A stretch of DNA of 64,000 bases. Source: Luteimonas colneyensis. Lineage in GTDB: Bacteria; Pseudomonadota; Gammaproteobacteria; Xanthomonadales; Xanthomonadaceae. Numbering within the stretch: the first letter of the stretch is position 1; the number at the start of each line of letters is the position of its first letter. Below the pieces are notes generated by a model. It was not told the DNA's origin. It made no database searches and was given only the letters and a program-made list of their open reading frames with translations. Location of the stretch: positions 124,001 to 188,000 of the forward strand of contig NZ_JACSQJ010000001.1 in assembly GCF_014836665.1 (NCBI RefSeq), given 5' to 3'. Below, one piece after another: positions 30,168 to 40,181 of this stretch. The position numbers and the translations under genes were made by a program.

Positions 30168-31156
30168 ACAGCGCGGGGCGCAACGCCGGCCTGTGGGACT
30201 TCTGGTTCGACGTGGTGCGGAACCTGTTCGGCTGGTTCCGCAGCGTCGGGCAGGAGTTCCGCACCCGTCGCGGCCGGTTCCTCGTCACGGCGTTGCCGAT
30301 GCTGTGGCTGGGGCTGTTCTTCCTGGTGCCGTTCCTGATCGTGCTCAAGATCAGCTTCGCCCAGGCGGTGTTCGGGCAGGCGCCGCCGTATACCGCGCTG
30401 ATCGAGCACGCGGCCGACGGCGCCGCCTCGCTGCGGCTGCACACATCCAACTACGCCATGCTGCTGTCGGACCCGCTGTACGTGGCGGCGTACCTGAAGT
30501 CGCTGCTGTTCGCATCGGTGTCGACCCTGTTCTGCCTGCTGCTCGGCTATCCCATCGCCTACGGAATCGCGCGTGCGTCGCCGGTCAAGCGGTTGCTGCT
30601 GCTGGTCCTGGTGATCCTGCCGTTCTGGACCAGCTCGCTGCTGCGCACCTACGCGCTGATCGGCATCCTCAAGGCGAATGGCCTGCTGGCGCAGGCGTTG
30701 TCCGCGGTCGGCCTGGCCGGCCCCGACTTCGCGCTGCTGCATACCGACATCGCCGTCTACATCGGCATCGTCTACAACTACCTGCCGTTCATGATCCTGC
30801 CGCTGACGGCCACGCTGATGCGGCTCGACTTCACGCTGCTCGAAGCCGCGGAAGACCTGGGCGCCAAGCCCTGGCAGGCGTTCGCGCGCGTGACCCTGCC
30901 GCTGTCGATGCCCGGGATCATCGCCGGCGCACTGCTGGTGTTCATCCCGGCGGTGGGCGAGTTCGTCATTCCCGACATCCTCGGCGGGCCCGATGCGCTG
31001 ACCATCGGCCGCGTGCTGTGGATCGAGTTCTTCACCAACCGCGACTGGCCGCTGGCGGCCGCGGTGACCATCGCGATGCTGGTGCTGATCGTGCTGCCCA
31101 CGCTGGTGTTCGAGTACTTCGAGAACCGCCGCAACGAGCGCGAGGCCGAGGCATGA
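30164..31156 (+). CDS. potH: Polyamine ABC transporter permease (PotH-like)
   Basis: Encodes 330 residues with about six transmembrane helices and the inner-membrane component signature EAAEDLGAKPWQAFARVTLPLS (EAA loop) near residue 225. It forms the channel with PotI. The N-terminal extension of about 40 residues before the first helix is longer than in many homologues. It overlaps potG by 4 bases and potI by 4 bases. Confidence 0.94.
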   Translation: MNSAGRNAGLWDFWFDVVRNLFGWFRSVGQEFRTRRGRFLVTALPMLWLGLFFLVPFLIVLKISFAQAVFGQAPPYTALIEHAADGAASLRLHTSNYAMLLSDPLYVAAYLKSLLFASVSTLFCLLLGYPIAYGIARASPVKRLLLLVLVILPFWTSSLLRTYALIGILKANGLLAQALSAVGLAGPDFALLHTDIAVYIGIVYNYLPFMILPLTATLMRLDFTLLEAAEDLGAKPWQAFARVTLPLSMPGIIAGALLVFIPAVGEFVIPDILGGPDALTIGRVLWIEFFTNRDWPLAAAVTIAMLVLIVLPTLVFEYFENRRNEREAEA

Positions 31157-31956
31157 AGCGCAACCCGACGCTGCTGTACACGGCGATGGCGCTGGGCTAC
31201 GCCTTCCTCTACATCCCGATCCTGTCGGTGGTGGTGTATTCGTTCAACGCCTCGCGGGTGGCGACGGTCTGGGGCGGGTTCTCGACGCGCTGGTACTCGG
31301 CGCTGCTGGAGAACCAGCAGCTGCTGGACGCCGTGCAGCGCAGCTTCCTGATCGCGGCGCTCACCGCCACCGCGGCGGTGTTCCTGGGGACGGCCTGCGG
31401 GCTGGCGCTGTCGCGTTTCGGCAGGTTCCCGGGCCGGGGCCTGCTGAGCCTGATGAACTCCGCGCCGATGGTCATGCCCGACGTGATGATGGGCCTGAGT
31501 TCGCTGCTGCTGTTCGTGACCCTGCAGCAGGCCTTCGGCTGGCCGGACCGCGGCATGGTGACCATCACCCTGGCGCACATCACGCTCACCGCCTGCTACG
31601 TCACCGTCGTCGTGCGCTCGCGCATGGCCGGCATGGACGACAGCCTGGAGGAGGCCGCCATGGACCTGGGCGCACGGCCCTGGCGGGTGTTCTTCGTGAT
31701 CACCCTGCCGCTGATCGCGCCGGCGCTGCTGGCCGGCTGGCTGCTGGCCTTCACCCTGTCCCTGGACGACCTGGTGATCGCCAGCTTCACCTCCGGGCCT
31801 GGCTCGAGCACCCTGCCGATGGTGGTGTATTCGAAGGTGAAGCTGGGCGTGACGCCGGAGATCAACGCGCTCGCCACGATCATCGTGGTGCTGGTGGCGC
31901 TGGGGGTGAGCGTCGCCGGTGTGCTGATGCACCGGCGCAGCCGCACGAACACCTGA
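31153..31956 (+). CDS. potI: Polyamine ABC transporter permease (PotI-like)
   Basis: Encodes 267 residues with six predicted helices and an EAA loop (EEAAMDLGARPWRVFFVITLP) near residue 165. It pairs with PotH in the inner membrane. The stop lies 3 bases before a perfect 38-bp palindrome that separates it from the convergent pdxY gene. It is the last gene of the transporter operon. Confidence 0.94.
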   Translation: MKRNPTLLYTAMALGYAFLYIPILSVVVYSFNASRVATVWGGFSTRWYSALLENQQLLDAVQRSFLIAALTATAAVFLGTACGLALSRFGRFPGRGLLSLMNSAPMVMPDVMMGLSSLLLFVTLQQAFGWPDRGMVTITLAHITLTACYVTVVVRSRMAGMDDSLEEAAMDLGARPWRVFFVITLPLIAPALLAGWLLAFTLSLDDLVIASFTSGPGSSTLPMVVYSKVKLGVTPEINALATIIVVLVALGVSVAGVLMHRRSRTNT

Positions 31957-31959
31957 CTG

Positions 31960-31997
31960 CCGCCTGTAGGAGCAGCTATAGCTGCTCCTACAGGCGG
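31960..31997. repeat. Perfect 38-bp palindrome, REP-like
   Basis: Two 19-base arms (31960-31978 and 31979-31997) are exact reverse complements, with core GTAGGAGCAGCTATAGCTGC. The core resembles the GTAGGAGC REP hairpins seen in pseudomonads and xanthomonads. It lies between convergent genes and contains the stop codon of pdxY (complement of 31988-31990). It has no T-tract, but the long stem could still stop or protect both transcripts. Confidence 0.85.
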
Positions 31998-32908
31998 CGG
32001 GTCGGACTGGTCGGGGGCGATGGGGGCGGAGGACTGTCCTGCGGGTCGGGGAAGACCAGCATCTCCGCGCTGCCAGCGGCCAGCGATGCCTCGAGCACCT
32101 GCAGCACCCGATCGCAGGCGCGCCGCGCCGCGTCCACCACGGCCAGGCCGGCCAGCCGGTGCGCGGCCAGGGTGGCGCTGAACAGGTCGCCGGTGCCTTT
32201 GGGTGTCGTCGCCAGGCGGCGGTGGTCGATGGTCTGCACCGCGTCGGGCGTGACCACGGCGACCTGCATGCCGCCTTCGGGCCAGCCCGCGGGCGCGGCG
32301 CTGGTCGCCACCACCCACTGCGTACGACCGCCCATCAGGGCGCGTGCGGCCGCGATGACCTGGTCGAGATCGTCCACCGGAAGGCCGGTGAGCAGGCCGA
32401 CCTCGAAGGCGTTGGGCACCAGCCCGTCGGCCAGCGGCAACAGGTGCCGCCGGTAGGCGTCGACCATGCCCGGGTCGACGTAGACACCGACGTCCTCGTC
32501 GCCGATCACCGGGTCGATCAGCACCCGGATGCCCGGATCCGCCCGCAGCCGATCTTCCAGCCATGAGGCCAGGATCTCCGCCTGCCGCGGGCCGCCCAGA
32601 TAGCCGACCACCACTGCGCGCAGCCGGCGCAGGCAGTCGCGCGCGACCAGGTCATCCAGGTAGCCGCGGAACCACTCGACCGGAATGGCGCCGCCGTGCA
32701 CGGTGGGGTGGTGCGGCGTGTTGCTCAGCACCACGGTCGGCACCGCCGCCACGCGCAGCCCCAGCGACTGGAGCGTAGGCACGGCGATGGTGTTGCCGAC
32801 CTGGCCGTAGACGACCTGCGACTGGATGGACACCACGTCCACCTGCATCGGCTGCAGTGCGCCGCTTCCGTGGCCGGGTCCGCCGGTGTTCGCATGGTTG
32901 CTGTGCAT
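31988..32908 (-). CDS. pdxY: Pyridoxal kinase (PdxY)
   Basis: Encodes 306 residues of the ribokinase-like vitamin kinase family. [20 protein letters not shown] is the PdxY/PdxK N-terminal motif, and [12 protein letters not shown] holds the catalytic aspartate and anion hole near residue 240. It phosphorylates pyridoxal to PLP in the salvage pathway. Neither start candidate (32908, or 32848 giving MQVDVVSI) has a clear ribosome site, so the first 20 residues are uncertain. The last residues ([15 protein letters not shown]) are low complexity and the stop codon falls inside the REP palindrome, which suggests the original C-terminus was changed when the repeat inserted. Confidence 0.88.
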   Translation of the reverse strand: MHSNHANTGGPGHGSGALQPMQVDVVSIQSQVVYGQVGNTIAVPTLQSLGLRVAAVPTVVLSNTPHHPTVHGGAIPVEWFRGYLDDLVARDCLRRLRAVVVGYLGGPRQAEILASWLEDRLRADPGIRVLIDPVIGDEDVGVYVDPGMVDAYRRHLLPLADGLVPNAFEVGLLTGLPVDDLDQVIAAARALMGGRTQWVVATSAAPAGWPEGGMQVAVVTPDAVQTIDHRRLATTPKGTGDLFSATLAAHRLAGLAVVDAARRACDRVLQVLEASLAAGSAEMLVFPDPQDSPPPPSPPTSPTRRL

Positions 32909-33034
32909 CCGGTGATTCTAGGCCGTGGCTGCCGCTTGGCGCTTGATGCGGATCAGGCGCGCTGGCGGATGACGGATGGCGGACCGCGGTGTCCGGTGGC
33001 CGGCCCGTGCGCCATCCCGACTAGAATGCGTGGC

Positions 33035-33532
33035 ATGCAGAAGCACGCCGACACCACCGCGCGCGGCACCGACGAGGCCTGGATGCGCCACGCGCTCGCC
33101 CTGGCCGATCGCGCCGAGCGCGACTTCGACGAGATCCCGGTCGGTGCCGTGGTGTTGGACGCGACCGGCCAGGTGGTGGGCGAAGGCTGGAACCGCAACA
33201 TCGGCGAACACGACCCCAGCGCCCACGCCGAGATCGTGGCCATGCGCGAAGCGGGGAGGGCGCTGGGCAACCACCGCCTGATCGGCTGCACGCTGTACGT
33301 CACGCTCGAACCCTGCGCGATGTGCGCGATGGCGATGGTGCACGCGCGCGTGGCGCGCGTGGTCTACGGCGCGAGCGATCCCAAGACCGGCGCCGCCGGC
33401 AGCGTCTTCGACCTGCTGGCCGATCCGCGCCACAACCACCGGGTGGACGTGATGGGCGGCGTGCTGGGCGAAGAAGCGGGACAGCGCCTGCGCAACTATT
33501 TCCGCGCCAAGCGCGGCCTGCCGCCGGCCTGA
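33035..33532 (+). CDS. tadA: tRNA-specific adenosine deaminase
   Basis: Encodes 165 residues of the cytidine/deoxycytidylate deaminase fold. The zinc and catalytic motif HAE is at residues 64-66 and PCAMC at 93-97, both intact. TadA converts A34 to inosine in the wobble position of tRNA-Arg(ACG). An in-frame ATG at 33026 exists, but a TAGAAT element (33022-33027) overlaps it and ends 7 bases before 33035, so 33035 is chosen, possibly on a leaderless mRNA. It diverges from pdxY. Confidence 0.94.
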   Translation: MQKHADTTARGTDEAWMRHALALADRAERDFDEIPVGAVVLDATGQVVGEGWNRNIGEHDPSAHAEIVAMREAGRALGNHRLIGCTLYVTLEPCAMCAMAMVHARVARVVYGASDPKTGAAGSVFDLLADPRHNHRVDVMGGVLGEEAGQRLRNYFRAKRGLPPA

Positions 33533-33579
33533 GCCGCGGTACCATGCCCGTTTCAACTGGCGGACAGGAAGGAGCGAGG

Positions 33580-34134
33580 GTGGGCAACGAAGAACGGCTG
33601 GTGTGGATCGACCTGGAGATGACCGGTCTCGACACCGACAACGACACCATCCTCGAGATCGCCACCGTGGTCACCGACGCCGAACTCAACGTGCTGGCCG
33701 AAGGCCCCGAACTGGCCATCGCCCAGCCGCTGGCGCTGCTGGAGGCCATGGACGAATGGAACCGCAACCAGCACGGCCGCTCCGGCCTCTGGCGCCGGGT
33801 GCTGGAGGAGGGCGTGCCGATGGCCGAGGCCGAGGCCCGCACCCTCGAATTCCTTGGGCAGTGGGTGCCTGCCGGCAAGTCGCCGATGTGTGGCAACTCG
33901 ATCTGCCAGGACCGCCGCTTCCTGTACCGCCGCATGCCCGCACTGGAGCGCTGGTTCCACTACCGCAACCTCGACGTCAGCACGGTCAAGGAGCTGGCCC
34001 GACGCTGGGCGCCGGAGCTCTACGCCGGCCTCCGCAAGCAGGCCGCGCACACCGCGCTCAGCGACGTCCACGACTCGATCGCTGAACTCCGCCACTACCG
34101 GACCGGCATGGGGGCCTTTGGGGCGCACCTGTAG
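33580..34134 (+). CDS. orn: Oligoribonuclease
   Basis: Encodes 184 residues, as is normal for Orn. The DEDDh exonuclease residues are visible: [10 protein letters not shown] (Asp11, Glu13), an Asp in [10 protein letters not shown], and the [11 protein letters not shown] end. It degrades 2-5 nucleotide RNAs, including pGpG from cyclic-di-GMP turnover, and is usually essential. GTG 33580 is preferred over an ATG at 33544 because AAGGAG lies 6-7 bases upstream of it. A repeat element follows 14 bases after the stop. Confidence 0.96.
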   Translation: MGNEERLVWIDLEMTGLDTDNDTILEIATVVTDAELNVLAEGPELAIAQPLALLEAMDEWNRNQHGRSGLWRRVLEEGVPMAEAEARTLEFLGQWVPAGKSPMCGNSICQDRRFLYRRMPALERWFHYRNLDVSTVKELARRWAPELYAGLRKQAAHTALSDVHDSIAELRHYRTGMGAFGAHL

Positions 34135-34148
34135 GTAGAGCAAAAGCT

Positions 34149-34317
34149 TTGCCACGGATTTACGCGGATGACGCGGATTTACACGGATAGAACAGGAGCA
34201 GGAATGGTGGTGCGGGGCTGCGAGGTCACGCTCCGCCTGACGCAGTTATCGTTCTCCCAGCAAAAAGCTTTTGCTCTATCGGTGTAAATCCGCGTCATCC
34301 GCGTAAATCCGTGGCAA
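34149..34317. repeat. Intergenic element B with 42-bp inverted repeats
   Basis: The arms 34149-34190 and 34276-34317 are inverted copies with one mismatch over 42 bases. Each arm starts TTGCCACGGATTTACGCGG and carries repeated CGCGGAT units. It is the same family as the element at 13240-13373, with longer and better preserved arms. The 85-base centre is unrelated between the two copies. It lies between orn and ppsA, and its right end abuts a run of A that serves as the T-tract of the ppsA terminator. Confidence 0.85.
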
Positions 34318-34349
34318 AAAAAAAAGGCCGGGCACGAAGCCCGGCCTTT
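34316..34349 (-). terminator. Intrinsic terminator of ppsA
   Basis: An 11-bp stem (34323-34333 with 34339-34349) with loop ACGAA is followed on the reverse strand by a run of about 10 T (complement of the A-run 34316-34325). It lies 23 bases after the ppsA stop. Confidence 0.88.
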
Positions 34350-34372
34350 CATGTTTGCGACGGCGGCAGGCC

Positions 34373-36748
<2,376 letters not shown>

Positions 36749-36875
36749 GGCGGGCTCCGGAGGGAAGGCGGGTCGCGGGGTGACACCGTCCGGGCCTGCG
36801 GCGCCGGACGGCGGGAACGGCTATTTTAGCAAGCCATCCCGCCGCGGGGCCCGCGGCCACGCAGGAAAATCACGC

Positions 36876-37697
36876 ATGTCGAGCCCGCGCCCGGTCTTCT
36901 ACGTCTCCGACGGCACCGGAATCACCGCCGAAACGATCGGTCACAGCCTCCTCACCCAGTTCCGCGCCAGCGCCTTCGCCACCGAGCGGATCCCGTTCGT
37001 GGACAGCGTCGAGCGCGCCCACGAGATCGCGGCGCGCATCCGCGAGGCCGGGGAGGCCAGCGGCCTGCGCCCGGTGGTGGTGAACTCCTGCGTCAACGGC
37101 GAGCTGACCACCGCGATCCGGGCGAGCGGGGCGCTGGTCCTCGACGTGCTGGAGCCGTTCATGAGCCAGCTGGAGGCCGAGCTCGGCGAGACCCGCCAGC
37201 CACGCGTGGGCCAGGCCCACGGCATGGTCGACTTCGACGCCTACCACAAGCGCATCAACGCCATGAACTACGCGCTGACCCACGACGACGGCATGTCGAT
37301 CAACTACGACGACGCCGACGTGATCCTGGTGGCGGTGTCGCGCGCGGGCAAGACGCCGACCTGCGTCTACCTGGCGCTGCACCACGGCATCGCCGCGGCC
37401 AACTATCCGCTGACCGAAGAGGATCTCGAGCACGACCGCCTGCCGCCGCGCCTGCGCGCGCACCGCGCCAAGCTGTTCGGGCTCACCATCGACCCCGTGC
37501 GCCTGCAGCAGATCCGCCAGGAGCGGCGCCCGAACTCGCGCTATGCCGAACTCGAGACCTGCAAGCGCGAAGTGGCCGCGGCCGAGACCCTGTTCCGTGC
37601 CGAGCGCATTCCGGTGCTGAGCACCACGCACACCTCGATCGAGGAGATCTCGAGCAAGGTGATGAGCACCCTGGGCATCCGCCGCGGCATGTTCTGA
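36876..37697 (+). CDS. ppsR: PEP synthase regulatory protein (kinase/pyrophosphorylase)
   Basis: Encodes 273 residues of the DUF299 (PpsR/RP) family. The start [21 protein letters not shown] and the P-loop [10 protein letters not shown] are diagnostic, followed by the YPLTEEDL and GLTIDPVRL segments. These proteins inactivate PEP synthase by ADP-dependent phosphorylation of a threonine next to the catalytic His and reactivate it with phosphate. Position head-to-head with ppsA is the standard arrangement. A TATTTT -10-like element (36822-36827) lies in the 127-base shared promoter region, beside an 8-bp inverted repeat (36786-36793 with 36804-36811). Confidence 0.95.
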   Translation: MSSPRPVFYVSDGTGITAETIGHSLLTQFRASAFATERIPFVDSVERAHEIAARIREAGEASGLRPVVVNSCVNGELTTAIRASGALVLDVLEPFMSQLEAELGETRQPRVGQAHGMVDFDAYHKRINAMNYALTHDDGMSINYDDADVILVAVSRAGKTPTCVYLALHHGIAAANYPLTEEDLEHDRLPPRLRAHRAKLFGLTIDPVRLQQIRQERRPNSRYAELETCKREVAAAETLFRAERIPVLSTTHTSIEEISSKVMSTLGIRRGMF

Positions 37698-37714
37698 GCG
37701 TGTAGCATCGGGCC

Positions 37715-38242
37715 ATGTCGCAGCTCCTCGCCCGACGCGCGAAACTCCCCGGCCTCAGCCGCCTCGGCTGGCTGATGGCGCTGTACGCGGAGAACCACGC
37801 GCGTCTGGTGCGCCTGTTCGAGCCCGGCGATCTCGCGCCCGGGATCTACGTCTCCAGCGTCGGCGACGGGCTCGACCTGCGCCTGGACGTCATCGAGCGC
37901 CATGCCTACACCAGCGAACTGCGGCTCGCCTACGTGGCGCTGCCGGATCCGGTGACCGGCGAGCCCGATCCTTCGGCCTACCTGCGCTTCTATCGCGACG
38001 CCCGCCAGGTCGAGGCCACGCACTGCTACGTCGGCCGCCGCTGGCAGGACGCGATCGGCCTGTTCCCGCCGCCGGCGGCGCTCATCGGCCATCGCATGCG
38101 GATGAACACCTTCCTGGGCAAATGGCTGCAGTACCTGGCCGAGCGCGGCCATGGCGTCGCCACGCTGCACCGGGAGCCTTCATGCCCCGGGCCCGCGCCG
38201 GTGCTATCGTCGGCCGGCAGGTCCCTCGACAGCCAAAGGTGA
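37715..38242 (+). CDS. DUF1249 (YqiB-like) protein
   Basis: Encodes 175 residues. The middle part matches the DUF1249 pattern: an N-terminal LMALYAENHARLVRLF, a RLDVIERHAYTSELRLAY strand region, then LRFYRDARQVEA and a C-terminal MRMNTFLGKWLQYL. Family members such as E. coli YqiB have no firm function; they often lie near lipid, nucleotide or phosphodiesterase genes. A TAGCAT element ends 6 bases before the ATG, so the message may be leaderless. It follows ppsR by 17 bases. The last 25 residues are low complexity. Confidence 0.8.
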   Translation: MSQLLARRAKLPGLSRLGWLMALYAENHARLVRLFEPGDLAPGIYVSSVGDGLDLRLDVIERHAYTSELRLAYVALPDPVTGEPDPSAYLRFYRDARQVEATHCYVGRRWQDAIGLFPPPAALIGHRMRMNTFLGKWLQYLAERGHGVATLHREPSCPGPAPVLSSAGRSLDSQR

Positions 38243-38246
38243 ACCC

Positions 38247-38414
38247 ATGACGACGAAGCTCGACAAGCCGCTGAAGCGCGAAGTGCAGATCGGCGACAAG
38301 GCCTACACCCTCACCATCGACCCGGCCGGACTGAAGCTGGTGGAGAAGGGGCACCGCAAGGGCGTGGAGGTCGAATGGGCCGAGATCGCGGCGCGCGAGG
38401 GCAGCGGCGGCTGA
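38247..38414 (+). CDS. Small conserved-looking protein (55 residues)
   Basis: Encodes 55 residues (MTTKLDKPLKREVQIGDKAY start) with charged and beta-prone sequence and the segment KGHRKGVEVEWAEI. It has no signal peptide, cysteine or membrane helix, so it is probably cytoplasmic. ATG 38247 has a strong AAAGGTGA ribosome site 5 bases upstream and the gene starts 4 bases after the DUF1249 stop. Small proteins with the pattern KPLKRE...GLKLxxKGxRKG occur in several proteobacteria, but I know of no function. It ends before a strong terminator, so it is the last gene of ppsR-DUF1249-this unit. Confidence 0.75.
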   Translation: MTTKLDKPLKREVQIGDKAYTLTIDPAGLKLVEKGHRKGVEVEWAEIAAREGSGG

Positions 38415-38444
38415 GTACGCGGGTCCGGTGACCGGACGCACAAA

Positions 38445-38474
38445 CAGAAAGCCCGCCTTGCGGCGGGCTTTCTG
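38445..38474. terminator. Bidirectional intrinsic terminator
   Basis: CAGAAAGCCCGCC (38445-38457) pairs with GGCGGGCTTTCTG (38462-38474) around TTGC. It ends the DUF1249/small-protein transcript on the forward strand and the tRNA-Ala/tRNA-Glu transcript on the reverse strand, 6 bases past the tRNA-Glu CCA end. Confidence 0.88.
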
Positions 38475-38479
38475 CTGTA

Positions 38480-38555
38480 TGGCGTCCCCACGGGGATTCG
38501 AACCCCGGTGTCCACCGTGAAAGGGTGGTGTCCTAGGCCTCTAGACGATGGGGAC
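38480..38555 (-). tRNA. tRNA-Glu (TTC)
   Basis: A 76-base cloverleaf on the reverse strand. The acceptor GTCCCCA pairs with TGGGGAC, the D-arm begins TCGTCTAGAGG, the anticodon loop CTTTCAC presents TTC, and the T-arm GGTTCGAATCC is standard. CCA is encoded (38482-38480). Confidence 0.97.
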
Positions 38556-38598
38556 TTGGATCTGTCCGGTCACCTTTCGAACGGCCTGGTTCGAAGAG

Positions 38599-38674
38599 TG
38601 GTGGAGCCAGGCGGGATCGAACCGCCGACCTCCTGCATGCCATGCAGGCGCTCTCCCAGCTGAGCTATGGCCCC
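38599..38674 (-). tRNA. tRNA-Ala (GGC)
   Basis: A 76-base cloverleaf on the reverse strand. The acceptor starts GGGGCCA and carries the G3-U70 wobble that identifies alanine tRNAs; the anticodon loop ATGGCAT presents GGC. CCA is encoded. It is 43 bases upstream of tRNA-Glu and probably co-transcribed with it. Confidence 0.97.
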
Positions 38675-38799
38675 ACGTGTTGGGAGCCGCAAATTGTAGG
38701 CACGCTTTCGGGAGTCGTCAACACATTGCTGCAAAGAAATTTCGGTGACGCGCGCGGCGCGCGATACTGGGCGGCTTGACCGTCCATCTGGAGCATCGA

Positions 38800-39552
38800 A
38801 TGTCCCACACCCCGACCCCGCGCACCGCGCTTGTCACCGGCGGGACCAGCGGCATCGGCGAAGCCATCGCGATCGCGCTGCACGACGCCGGCCATCGCGT
38901 CGTCGTGACCTGTTTCGACGGCGTCGAAGACCCGGCCACCTGGCGCGACGCCCAGTCTGCGCTCGGCCGCGACGTCCGCGTCGAACCCGTGGACGTGGCC
39001 GACTACGACAGCTGCCAGGCCCTGGCCGCGCGGCTGGAGGAGGCCGGCATCGCGATCGACATCCTGGTCAACGACGCCGGCATCACCCGCGACGCGACGT
39101 TCCGCAAGATGGACAAGGCGAAGTGGGACGCGGTGCTGCGCACCAACCTGGACTCGATGTTCAACGTCACCAGGCCCTTCGCCGATGGCATGGCCGAGCG
39201 CGGCTGGGGCCGCATCGTCAACATCTCCTCGGTCAACGGCACCAAGGGCCAGTTCGGGCAGACCAACTATTCCGCGGCCAAGGCCGGCGTGCAGGGCTTC
39301 ACCAAGGCGCTGGCGCAGGAGCTGGCGCGCAAGGGCGTGACCGTCAACAGCGTCTCGCCCGGCTACGTCGGCACCTCGCTGGTGATGGCGATGAAGCCGG
39401 AGATCGTGGAGTCGATCGTGGCCCAGGTGCCGATGGGGCGCCTGGGCAGGCCGGAGGAGATCGCCGCGGTGGTCGGCTTCCTCTGCAGCGAAGGCGCGGC
39501 CTACATGACCGGCGCCGACATCGCGGTCAACGGCGGCCAGCACATGGGCTGA
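38800..39552 (+). CDS. phbB: Acetoacetyl-CoA reductase (SDR family)
   Basis: Encodes 250 residues of the short-chain dehydrogenase family. The NADP motif TGGTSGIG is at residues 13-20, N116, Ser143/144, Tyr157 and Lys161 form the catalytic set, and NISSVNGTKGQFGQTNYSAAK is the signature of the PhbB/PhaB branch. This enzyme makes (R)-3-hydroxybutyryl-CoA, the monomer for polyhydroxybutyrate. No polymer synthase lies nearby, so the pathway is only partly supported; a FabG-like role cannot be excluded. ATG 38800 follows GGAG by 7 bases. It converges on the DUF411 gene with only 19 bases between them. Confidence 0.85.
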   Translation: MSHTPTPRTALVTGGTSGIGEAIAIALHDAGHRVVVTCFDGVEDPATWRDAQSALGRDVRVEPVDVADYDSCQALAARLEEAGIAIDILVNDAGITRDATFRKMDKAKWDAVLRTNLDSMFNVTRPFADGMAERGWGRIVNISSVNGTKGQFGQTNYSAAKAGVQGFTKALAQELARKGVTVNSVSPGYVGTSLVMAMKPEIVESIVAQVPMGRLGRPEEIAAVVGFLCSEGAAYMTGADIAVNGGQHMG

Positions 39553-39571
39553 GCCGCCGCTGCCGGAACGA

Positions 39572-40159
39572 TCACTCGCCGTGGCGCGCGTATTCGCTGG
39601 TGCTGCCGTCGCGGTGCACGAGCTCGACGGAGTAGGGGTGGACGGTCCCGTCGGGCATCTCCATCCCGGGCGAACCCGCGGGCATGCCGGGCACGGTGAG
39701 GCCGCGCGCGTCCGGCCGTTCCGCGAGCAGGCGCTTCACGTCGGCGGCCGGCACGTGGCCTTCGATGAAGTAGCCATCGATTTCCGCCGTGTGGCAGGAA
39801 CCCTTTGCGTAGGGCACGCCGGCGCCCTGCTTGATCGGGCCCATGTCCTCGTGGTCGCGCACCTCGACGGAGAAGCCCGCATCGCGCATGTGGTCGACCC
39901 AGAGCACGCAGCAGCCGCAGCTCGGATGCTTGTGCACGACCATCAGCGCACCGATGGCGTCGGCGTCCGACGCCGGGAGGGGGCTGTGGGCCGGGGCGCT
40001 GGCCAGGGGCGCGGTGGAGGGGGCGGCGGGCTGTGTCGACGGCGTTCCGGCCGACGAGGAGGGCGGGGGCGTGCTGCCCGCGCTGCAGGCGGCGAGCGCG
40101 GTGGCCGCGCCCAGGAGCAGCGTCATCATCGTCCTGCCGTTGGTGAAGTCAAGAGTCAT
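39572..40159 (-). CDS. DUF411 lipoprotein of the copper operon
   Basis: Encodes 195 residues. A lipoprotein-type signal with LAAC (about Cys25) is followed by a Ser/Pro/Ala-rich linker and a DUF411 domain beginning VVHKHPSCGCCVLWVDHMRDAGF; the CGCC cluster is a likely metal site. The C-terminal GMPAGSPGMEM is methionine-rich. DUF411 proteins are often found with copper-resistance genes, and one is reported as a periplasmic copper binder. ATG 40159 has TTGGAG 8 bases upstream. It follows copB by 22 bases, so it is the last gene of the operon. A copper-buffering role is inference from family and context. Confidence 0.82.
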   Translation of the reverse strand: MTLDFTNGRTMMTLLLGAATALAACSAGSTPPPSSSAGTPSTQPAAPSTAPLASAPAHSPLPASDADAIGALMVVHKHPSCGCCVLWVDHMRDAGFSVEVRDHEDMGPIKQGAGVPYAKGSCHTAEIDGYFIEGHVPAADVKRLLAERPDARGLTVPGMPAGSPGMEMPDGTVHPYSVELVHRDGSTSEYARHGE

Positions 40160-40181
40160 GAATATTCTCCAATTTATTGAT

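Noticed and set aside
38480-38674. tRNA genes as an integration site
   Set aside because: There is no integrase, no duplicated tRNA 3' end and no foreign gene block beside tRNA-Glu or tRNA-Ala.
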